This document shows, piece after piece, positions 1 through 6,102 of a DNA stretch of 6,349 bases. The translations under genes and the position numbers were made by a program. The stretch is from Oleiagrimonas sp964566965 (GTDB taxonomy: Bacteria; Pseudomonadota; Gammaproteobacteria; Xanthomonadales; Rhodanobacteraceae): contig CAZMKO010000113.1 of assembly GCA_964566965.1 (NCBI GenBank), forward strand, positions 1-6,349, in the 5' to 3' direction. A model generated the notes under the pieces. The model searched no databases. It was not told the DNA's origin and saw only the letters and a program-made list of their open reading frames with translations. Each line of letters opens with the position of its first letter. The first letter of the stretch is position 1.

Positions 1-505
1 CGGTGGCCATCAGGAACAGCACCCGCGGGTGCCGCGGCATGGCCTCGACGGCCGCCGTCAGCGCGGCGTAACGCTGCTCCAGATCAGCGGCCAGTTTTTT
101 CGCCTGTGCCTCGCGCCCCAGCCATTGGCCGATGCGCCGGATATTGGCCAGTACCGCGGTCGCATCACGTGCCTCTTCGAGCAGGTCCACCTCGACGCCC
201 GCCTGGCGCAGCTGCCGCAATACCAGTGACGGACCGGCATCGTGGCTGGCGATGACGCGGTCGGGGCGCAACGACAGGATGCCCTCGGTTTGCAACTGGC
301 GCAGGTAGCCCACGTCCGGCAGCTCGGTCGCGGCGGCAGGCCACTCGCTGGTGGCATCCACGCCGACCACGCGGTCGCCGGCATCCAGCATCCAGATCGT
401 GGCGGTGACATCACCGCCCAGGGCCACCACGCGCGAGGTGGCCGGTGCCGCCGTGGCCATGCCGGACACGCCGGCCAGCACCAGCCACAGGACCAGCCTA
501 AGCAT
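1..505 (-). CDS. hmuT: Periplasmic heme-binding protein HmuT of a heme ABC transporter (partial, C-terminus beyond window)
   Basis: Only the first 168 codons are present; the gene runs off position 1. The ATG at 505-503 lies inside the end of hmuS, with GGAGG at 516-512 six nt upstream, so translation is probably coupled to hmuS. Residues 1-20 are a short export signal (one Arg, a Leu/Val-rich core, cleavage near ATA-A). The mature part matches the cluster 9 (class III) heme/siderophore binding fold: RVVALGGDVTATIW at 25-38, GDRVVGVDATS at 43-53, and DVGYLRQLQTEGILSLRPD at 64-82. In ShuT/PhuT/HmuT homologues the Tyr of the VGYxR motif is an axial heme ligand; here it is Tyr67. The protein would take heme from the outer-membrane receptor and deliver it to the HmuUV permease. 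The family is usually about 270-310 residues, so a bit over half is visible. The heme assignment is strengthened by the adjoining hmuS and hmuR. Confidence 0.9.
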   Translation of the reverse strand, partial: MLRLVLWLVLAGVSGMATAAPATSRVVALGGDVTATIWMLDAGDRVVGVDATSEWPAAATELPDVGYLRQLQTEGILSLRPDRVIASHDAGPSLVLRQLRQAGVEVDLLEEARDATAVLANIRRIGQWLGREAQAKKLAADLEQRYAALTAAVEAMPRHPRVLFLMAT

Positions 506-1589
506 GCCCGGCCTCCGCCGCCAGACTGTCGGCCAGCGCAGTCCACGCCTCACGCTCCGGGTGGCCGGGCTGACGCTGGCCGAACAGTTGCACGATCTGT
601 CCGCCGTCGGCGTCGTACATCTCCAGTGACGTGACCGGCCCTTCGGCAGTCGGCTTTTTCACCACCCAGCTCTCGGCGATGTGGTCGGTCCGCAGGTGCA
701 GGTTGAAGTCTTCGTCCAGCACGTTCAACCACGGGCCCATGCGTCGGACGCGATACACCGGTCCGGCGTGGATCTGTACCATGCCGGGCGAACCGGTGAA
801 CACCATGATCGGCAGACCGCTGCCCACGACCTCCTCCAGCGCCCGCTCCACCGCCGCATTGTCGGTGCGGCGGGCGAACTCGTTGCCGGCCACGTGCAGG
901 GCCTGCAGGCGGGTGACCCGGTGCCGCCGCAGCAAGCCATAGAACTCGTGCGGCCCGTAGCCCATGCCACGCCAGCCCTCGCGCAGCGAAACGGTGTCCA
1001 CCGCCTCGTCCTCCAGCACGTGCGGCAGCGGCGAAGCCACTGTGCGCGGCTCCAGCAACGGCGTCTGTACGCCGGCGTTGAAGCGCGCCACCAGCCGCCG
1101 CCAGGCCGCTTCGTCGGTCTCGGCGAGGCGGTAGATCTTGTGCACGGCGGTGCCGTCGGCATCGAAGAACTGCAGGCTTTCGAGCTGACGGCCGCGACTC
1201 TCTTCGTTGACCGCGTAGCCGTGCCGGAAATGGCGCAGGAAGATACGCAGGTCAATGGCGCTTCCGACCACCGCACCCATGGCCTCGCCGAGATTCATGT
1301 CCTCGAAGCGGCCCTTTTTTTCGTGCACGCAACTTTCGTTGCGGGTCAATACCATCACCCGACCCACCTCGGGCATGGCCCGGAACAGGTCGGCCCAGGG
1401 GCCGTCCAGACGCGTGACGCGATCCCCCACGCGGCAGGCCACCAGTTCGCCTTCGCTGACGCCCAGGCGCCGCGCCAGGTCGCGGGCACGAAGCTCCGGC
1501 TCGGCGGCACGCAGCCGCATCCAGGCGTCCTTGAGGGCCGAAGGCGTGTTCGTCTCGGCGACAGCGCCGGTGTCGAGTACTCGGGACAT
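498..1589 (-). CDS. hmuS: Hemin-degrading/heme-trafficking factor HmuS (HemS/ChuX family)
   Basis: A complete 363-residue protein, slightly longer than the usual 340-355. AGGA lies 8 nt before the ATG. It has the tandem two-domain layout of HemS/ShuS/PhuS: an N-terminal copy (about 20-160) with VMVLTRNESCVHEKKG at 78-93, IDLRIFLRHFRHGYAV at 112-127 and LQFFDADGTAVHKIY at 139-153, and a C-terminal copy (about 200-355) with PHEFYGLLRRH at 213-223, IMVFTGSPGMVQIHAG at 261-276, WLNVLDEDFNLHLR at 287-300 and SLEMYDADGGQIVQLFGQR at 321-339. By remembered alignment to ShuS His193 and HemS His196, His214 in PHEF is the probable proximal heme ligand. Known relatives bind heme in the cytoplasm and either degrade it to release iron or hand it to a heme oxygenase; which applies here cannot be read from sequence. 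It starts 15 nt after the hmuR stop and overlaps hmuT by 8 nt, so it is co-transcribed with both. No signal peptide is seen, as expected for a cytosolic protein. Confidence 0.94.
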   Translation of the reverse strand: MSRVLDTGAVAETNTPSALKDAWMRLRAAEPELRARDLARRLGVSEGELVACRVGDRVTRLDGPWADLFRAMPEVGRVMVLTRNESCVHEKKGRFEDMNLGEAMGAVVGSAIDLRIFLRHFRHGYAVNEESRGRQLESLQFFDADGTAVHKIYRLAETDEAAWRRLVARFNAGVQTPLLEPRTVASPLPHVLEDEAVDTVSLREGWRGMGYGPHEFYGLLRRHRVTRLQALHVAGNEFARRTDNAAVERALEEVVGSGLPIMVFTGSPGMVQIHAGPVYRVRRMGPWLNVLDEDFNLHLRTDHIAESWVVKKPTAEGPVTSLEMYDADGGQIVQLFGQRQPGHPEREAWTALADSLAAEAGHA

Positions 1590-1604
1590 GATGATTTCCT
1601 CGTG

Positions 1605-3947
1605 TCAGAACGTGAGCCGGGCGGATACGCTGAAGGCGCGCCCCGGCATGCTGAGGCGGTCGGCGGGAATGCCGCCGGTGCCGCTGTCGTTGAGTCCGTT
1701 GCCGCTGACCAGGTTGCCGAGCACACCTCCGTTGAGGTTGCCCCAGTCCCAGTACTTGCGGTCGGTCAGGTTGGTCGCGCCGGCATGCAGCGCGAGGTGC
1801 TCCGTGGGGTCCCAGCGCACATACAGGTCCAATGTGGCGTAGCCGCCGGGCCGGAAGCCGCCCGGGTTGGCCAGGCGGACATGCCGACGCACGCCGGTAC
1901 CGACCAGTTGCGCGCCCCAGTGCGTGGCGTCGTAGCCGATGCCGACCACCAGCTTGGCCGGATCGACGGTGTCCAATGGCGACCAGCTCGTCTCGCCGGG
2001 CTGCACCAGGCGCCCGCTGGCGACGGATGCCGACGCACGCAGCGACCACCCGTCCCACGCCTTGTCGAGGGCGCCCAGGCGCAGCTGGCCGGCTGCTTCC
2101 ACGCCCCGGATGCGGGCGCGGCGCGCGTTGACGGCCTGGAAAAAGAAGTTGGCGAACGCGCCAGGCGAGATCTGATGCGCCCAGTCCGGCACCTCCCCGG
2201 GCGACAACTGGTAACCGGACCAGATGAAGTCGCGGTAGCGGTTTTCGTACGCCGCCACGTTGAACCATCCGGCGTCGCCCTGCCCGCGCACCCCGATCTC
2301 GAGGTTGCGGCTGGTTTCGGCCTTGAGGTCGTCATTGGGCAGGAAGGCGATATTGAAACCGGCGATCGGCTGTTCGTTCCAGGAGCCGGCGATGTCGCTG
2401 TACAGCGGCGTCCGGAATCCGTCGGCGTAGTTCGCATACACGCCGAGCCCGTCATGAAAGCGCCAGATCACACCCAACTTGGGCGATACATGATGGTCGG
2501 TGTAGTCGCGCGGCTGGTAGCCCGCGTTGTATTTCAGATACAACGGATCGGCATCGGGCTTGTAGGCATATCGCTCGAAACGCAGGCCCGGGGTGACGGC
2601 GAGACGGCCATCGAACCACTCGATGCGATCCTGCACGAACAACGCCTGGCGGTCGGTGTCACTGGGCGGGATCAGGTGCAGCGGATAGTCGCCGGGCATG
2701 AACGCCTTGTCGCTGCCACTGGCACCGCTGCGTTTTTCCACGCCGTAGCCATCGGCATCGGAAGTCACATGCGTGCGCGAGACGTCCAGGCCGTAGCTCA
2801 GGGTCTGCGTCACGGCACCCTCGCCAACGTGCCGGGTTGCCACCAGCTTGCCGCCGAGCACACGCTCACGCAGGGGCACGGTACTGAAGTGGCGCACCAG
2901 CGTGTCGGTGTCGGTATCGGTGTCGGTACGAGTACGGCTTTGCTGCCAGTAGGCGTGCCAATCCAGGCTGTCGGCCAGGACGCCGTCCAGCTGCTCGAAG
3001 TCCTGTCCGATACTGGTCCGTACGCGTTCCCGGGTATCATTGCCACGGTAAAAAGACGGATAGCCGTCTACTTTCAGCGCCGACAGGTTGTCGATATGCA
3101 GCCGCCGCTGCGAGGCATCCACGACCACGCGGTCGCGACGTCCGCTGTCGGCCGTGTGCACGTATTTTCCGAGCAGGCTGTCCTGGCGGTAATGCATGGG
3201 GTCGGGGCGGGTACGTGCCGCGCCGATGCCGCCGATGTCGCCACGGTTTGCGGTTTCATGGCCTTCACGGTGGTTGGCCGTCACCAGCAACGCGTTGTGA
3301 CGATCGCCCGAGGCCAGCGATACCGTGCTGGCGTAACTGTGGTCGGCACTGTCGTACTGCGTCTTCACCGCTCCCCAGGTGGATTTTCCACCGCGCAGAT
3401 AATCACCGGGATCGCGCGTCTCCAGGATCACCGACCCGCCCAGCGCATCGGACGGATACAGCGCCGAGGCCGGACCACGGATGATGCGCACGCGCTTGAT
3501 CTCGTCCAGGTCGATGTAATCGCGGCCCGCACGGAAGCTGCCACCGGCGATGTCCGCACCGAATGATCCGGCCATCGGCACGCCGTCGATCTCCATGTAA
3601 GTGCGGTTGCCGGACAGGCCGCGGATGTTGAAGCTGTCCAGGCCGAAGCGGCCGCTGGTGCCAATGGCCGAGACACCCGGCTCGTAACGCACCAGGTCGC
3701 GGAGGGTGGTCACCAGATGCCGGTCCATCTGCTGGCGATCGATCACCGACGTGGTGCCCGGCACATCCAGTTCGACCAGCGGATAGGTGCCCGTCACCTT
3801 CACGGCAGGAAGGGGACGGGCGGTGTCGGTACCGGGATCGGGGTCGGGCGCGGACGCATCCGTCGAAAAGGCCGGCGCGGCGATCAACGCCAGGCCGACG
3901 GCCAGCGGCAACGCGAGGGCGCGCGGACGCCTGGAATGCAGTTTCAT
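1605..3947 (-). CDS. hmuR: TonB-dependent heme/hemoglobin outer-membrane receptor
   Basis: A 780-residue receptor of the TonB-dependent hemoglobin/transferrin/lactoferrin family. The start is set by AAGGAG four nt before the ATG and by a signal peptide at about 1-28 (basic Arg-rich n-region, ALPLAVGLALIAAPA core). A TonB-box-like AVKVTGTYP lies at 48-56. The plug spans about 60-178: TLRDLVRYEPGVSAIG at 81-96, FNIRGLSGNRTYMEIDGVP at 106-124, and IKRVRIIRGPASALYPSDALGG at 150-171 (the RGP-S-LYGSDALGG motif with Pro for Gly). The barrel includes the strand HREGHETANRGD at 226-237, SPKLGVIW at 488-495, YANYADGFRTP at 504-514 (FRAP-box equivalent), LPNDDLKAETSRNLEIG at 536-552 (NPNL-box equivalent) and GVEAAGQL near 615, ending in Phe780 as outer-membrane barrels usually do. 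It moves heme into the periplasm using TonB energy. Oddities: no His between the two boxes, and an Asp-Thr repeat at 341-349. It is the first gene of hmuRST. Heme as substrate rests mainly on the neighbours. Confidence 0.93.
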   Translation of the reverse strand: MKLHSRRPRALALPLAVGLALIAAPAFSTDASAPDPDPGTDTARPLPAVKVTGTYPLVELDVPGTTSVIDRQQMDRHLVTTLRDLVRYEPGVSAIGTSGRFGLDSFNIRGLSGNRTYMEIDGVPMAGSFGADIAGGSFRAGRDYIDLDEIKRVRIIRGPASALYPSDALGGSVILETRDPGDYLRGGKSTWGAVKTQYDSADHSYASTVSLASGDRHNALLVTANHREGHETANRGDIGGIGAARTRPDPMHYRQDSLLGKYVHTADSGRRDRVVVDASQRRLHIDNLSALKVDGYPSFYRGNDTRERVRTSIGQDFEQLDGVLADSLDWHAYWQQSRTRTDTDTDTDTLVRHFSTVPLRERVLGGKLVATRHVGEGAVTQTLSYGLDVSRTHVTSDADGYGVEKRSGASGSDKAFMPGDYPLHLIPPSDTDRQALFVQDRIEWFDGRLAVTPGLRFERYAYKPDADPLYLKYNAGYQPRDYTDHHVSPKLGVIWRFHDGLGVYANYADGFRTPLYSDIAGSWNEQPIAGFNIAFLPNDDLKAETSRNLEIGVRGQGDAGWFNVAAYENRYRDFIWSGYQLSPGEVPDWAHQISPGAFANFFFQAVNARRARIRGVEAAGQLRLGALDKAWDGWSLRASASVASGRLVQPGETSWSPLDTVDPAKLVVGIGYDATHWGAQLVGTGVRRHVRLANPGGFRPGGYATLDLYVRWDPTEHLALHAGATNLTDRKYWDWGNLNGGVLGNLVSGNGLNDSGTGGIPADRLSMPGRAFSVSARLTF
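2902..2937 (+). repeat. Degenerate GTGTCG hexamer tandem repeat inside hmuR
   Basis: Six consecutive 6-nt units read on the plus strand: GTGTCG, GTGTCG, GTATCG, GTGTCG, GTACGA, GTACGG. On the coding (minus) strand the first four give Asp-Thr dipeptides and the last two give Arg-Thr units, producing the run RTRTDTDTDTDTL at residues 338-350 of the receptor. It lies between barrel strands. Because the unit is 6 nt, gain or loss of units would keep the reading frame. Confidence 0.8.
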
Positions 3948-4148
3948 GGGACTCCTTCACCAGCAGGGTTCGGTATGACTGAACCGGATTGCTGGCAGGA
4001 AGGAGGCGCAAGGCCACCCGGCTGGCACCGGAAAATATCTCGGCCGACGGAGCCGACGACGCATGCCGCGCATCGCGTGCCGGCACGGCAGGTTGCATCC
4101 GTCCGCGGGGCAAGCCGGCACCCACCGGGAGCAGGCACTGGCCATCGT
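3948..4148 (-). other. Long 5' leader of the hmuRST mRNA
   Basis: From the predicted start near 4148 (about 7 nt after the -10) to the hmuR ATG there are about 200 nt, long for a gene with a good Shine-Dalgarno. No known riboswitch and no HemP/HmuP-like reading frame was recognised. It holds a structured segment directly before the ribosome binding site, described separately. A frame of 62 codons starts at 4145 and ends with TGA at 3959-3957, immediately before the hmuR Shine-Dalgarno; its product (Cys-, Arg- and Pro-rich) resembles nothing I know and may be fortuitous. Leader extent depends on the promoter call. Confidence 0.5.
3952..3995 (-). promoter_or_regulatory. Hairpin abutting the hmuR ribosome binding site
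   Basis: In the mRNA sense, an outer stem CCAGCA/TGCTGG (3995-3990 with 3965-3960) and an inner stem GGTTC/GAACC (3985-3981 with 3971-3967) form one imperfect hairpin. It ends three nt before AGGAG (3956-3952), which sits four nt before the hmuR ATG. The hairpin does not cover the Shine-Dalgarno itself, but a ribosome or factor acting on it could change access to that site. The pairing is seen directly; a regulatory role is inference. Confidence 0.45.
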
Positions 4149-4152
4149 TTTT

Positions 4153-4173
4153 AAATGATAATGATTCTTATTT
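4153..4173. promoter_or_regulatory. Fur box upstream of hmuR
   Basis: A 21-bp imperfect inverted repeat, AAATGATAAT-G-ATTCTTATTT, with 8 of 10 half-site positions symmetric. It closely resembles the Fur consensus GATAATGATAATCATTATC and covers the -10 of the hmuRST promoter. It predicts repression under iron-replete conditions and induction on iron starvation. Confidence 0.88.
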
Positions 4174-4182
4174 GCTTGTCAA
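4155..4182 (-). promoter_or_regulatory. Sigma70-type promoter of hmuRST
   Basis: On the minus strand, TTGACA (4182-4177, a perfect -35) and TATCAT (4160-4155, four of six to TATAAT) are separated by 16 bp. The -10 and most of the spacer lie in the Fur box at 4153-4173, so Fur bound with iron would block RNA polymerase. The -35 overlaps the stop codon of the upstream gene. The start site is predicted near 4148. Confidence 0.75.
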
Positions 4183-4685
4183 CCAGGGCTTTCGACATGT
4201 GTCATCCAGGTTGTGGACGGCGGCGCGGCGACACGACCGTGCCACGCCGCGGGTACGGGACAGACCGGAACCGGAAGCCGCAGTTGCCGTGCGCTCAACG
4301 CGGCCGCCAGCTCGCGCGCGCCCCGCTCCAGGGTATGCCGCTGTGCCGGACGGGCGATCCAGCACAAATGGGCATCCAGCAATGCGCGCCGCTCACGTTG
4401 CGCCGCTGCCAGCAGGCCCAGCATCCGCTTTTCGTCGGACGAAAGTGCCAGACACCCGGGTGGATTGACCTCCAGGCGCCGCCGCCGCGTGCACGCCAGT
4501 GCGCACAGGAACGTGCACAACGCGCCGGATACCTCGTCCGCCCCGTCGCCGCAAGCATCGCGAAACAACTTGCCCAGCAACGGACAGTGACCGCGTCGAG
4601 TCACGACCAGACGCCAGGCCCACACCAGAAGGTACTCGCACGGGTTGAGGGGATCCGCGGCGCGCGGTTCCGGCATCACGTTCAT
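4179..4685 (-). CDS. Fur-controlled cysteine-rich protein of unknown function
   Basis: I do not recognise a named family with certainty, though similar small proteins of the pattern PGCxxLSxDExxLLxLLAAAQ occur in iron-regulated loci of Proteobacteria in my memory. The frame is open from 4715, but the ATGs at 4715 and 4712 fall inside the predicted -10, so the ATG at 4685 (168 residues) or 4676 (165) is more likely; neither has a strong Shine-Dalgarno. With the 4685 start: a helical stretch CEYLLVWAWRLVV at 16-28, nine cysteines (16, 34, 45, 57, 61, 65, 78, 108, 142) including CxxxCxxxC at 57-65, a basic patch at 67-70, PPGCLALSSDEKRMLGLLAAAQ at 75-96, and a helical RPAQRHTLERGARELAAAL at 112-130. 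There is no signal peptide or clear membrane span. Third positions are GC-rich, supporting real coding over the antisense frames. Its Fur promoter and position before hmuR suggest a role in iron or heme homeostasis; this is inference. Confidence 0.78.
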   Translation of the reverse strand: MNVMPEPRAADPLNPCEYLLVWAWRLVVTRRGHCPLLGKLFRDACGDGADEVSGALCTFLCALACTRRRRLEVNPPGCLALSSDEKRMLGLLAAAQRERRALLDAHLCWIARPAQRHTLERGARELAAALSARQLRLPVPVCPVPAAWHGRVAAPPSTTWMTHVESPG

Positions 4686-4713
4686 GGACTGGCCTGATGA
4701 TGGGTGCCACATC

Positions 4714-4743
4714 ATATTAAATGAGAATTATTCTCATTTTCAA
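4714..4743 (-). promoter_or_regulatory. Sigma70-type promoter of the cysteine-rich gene
   Basis: On the minus strand, TTGAAA (4743-4738) and TAATAT (4719-4714) are separated by 18 bp, and the whole spacer is the Fur box. A start is predicted near 4707, giving a leader of about 22 nt to the ATG at 4685. This arrangement argues against the two upstream ATGs at 4715 and 4712. Confidence 0.75.
4719..4739. promoter_or_regulatory. Perfect 10-1-10 palindromic Fur box
   Basis: The 21 bp read AAATGAGAAT-T-ATTCTCATTT: the two 10-bp arms are exact reverse complements around a single central base. The core AATGAGAATNATTCTCATT fits the Fur consensus well. It fills the spacer of the promoter reading into the cysteine-rich gene. 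The other side is the 3' end of the ABC ATPase gene, so only the minus-strand promoter makes sense as target. Confidence 0.92.
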
Positions 4744-4776
4744 GAACAGCATGGCCCACCGGTGCTTGCTCCCGTT

Positions 4777-5919
<1,143 letters not shown>

Positions 5920-5974
5920 ATGCTGGATCCGAAGTCCCGGCGGAAGAGACGGTGAAATTTCCCATTTGTGCCAC

Positions 5975-6014
5975 TCCCGCGAAAGCGGGGCGAATAGTCC
6001 GCCACGGATGGCGG
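5975..6014. repeat. Two adjacent REP-like hairpins in the divergent spacer
   Basis: First hairpin: CCCGC-GAAA-GCGGG at 5976-5989, extendable by a T-G pair at 5975/5990. Second hairpin: CCGCCA-CGGA-TGGCGG at 5999-6014, a perfect 6-bp stem with a 4-nt loop. The first, with its surrounding CACTCCCGCGAAAGCGGG, resembles short dispersed palindromes common between genes in xanthomonads. Neither has a following T-run on either strand, so they are not clear terminators. They lie between the start of the ATPase gene and the promoter of the glucosidase gene. Confidence 0.6.
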
Positions 6015-6048
6015 TCTTGATCTTTGCCGTCAGGGAGGACGGCTTGGA

Positions 6049-6057
6049 TGATACTAT
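6049..6057 (+). promoter_or_regulatory. Extended -10 element for the glucosidase gene
   Basis: TGATACTAT fits an extended -10 (TG-N-TACTAT, with TACTAT at 6052-6057). No good -35 is found 16-18 bp upstream, which an extended -10 can partly make up for. The start would fall near 6064, immediately before the LacI-type operator, giving a leader of about 39 nt. Confidence 0.45.
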
Positions 6058-6062
6058 TCTGC

Positions 6063-6080
6063 CATGTAATCGTTTTCATG
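6063..6080. promoter_or_regulatory. LacI-family operator
   Basis: The core TGTAATCGTTTTCA (6065-6078) fits the LacI/GalR-family pattern TGNAANCGNTTNCA exactly, including the central CG. The symmetry extends to CATG on both sides, giving an 18-bp inverted repeat with 7 of 9 positions matching. It overlaps the predicted start of the beta-glucosidase transcript and lies upstream of the divergent ATPase gene, so one repressor could control both. No regulator gene is in the window. Confidence 0.72.
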
Positions 6081-6102
6081 CACCAACCACGCGGCTTTCA
6101 CC

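Noticed and set aside
681..3566. A 961-codon open frame on the plus strand antisense to hmuS and hmuR
   Set aside because: It lies opposite two well-recognised genes, shows no familiar motif, and is composed of the Ala/Arg/Gly/His/Val/Gln-rich sequence expected from the antisense of GC-rich codons. Its length is striking but explained by high GC.
3403..4125. A 240-codon minus-strand frame overlapping the start of hmuR
   Set aside because: It covers the receptor's signal peptide and plug in another frame; the receptor frame has the Shine-Dalgarno and all family motifs.
4155..4697. A 180-codon plus-strand frame opposite the cysteine-rich gene
   Set aside because: It begins inside the hmuR Fur box with no promoter or ribosome site on the plus strand, whereas the minus-strand frame has a well-formed promoter directly upstream and better codon use.
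4686..4715. Upstream ATGs at 4715 and 4712 as start of the cysteine-rich protein
   Set aside because: They fall within the predicted -10 hexamer and before the predicted transcript start, so the mRNA would not contain them. The 4685 start is preferred.
4740..4776. A terminator after the ABC ATPase gene
   Set aside because: Only a short CACCGGTG palindrome is present, with no longer stem and no T-run on the minus strand.
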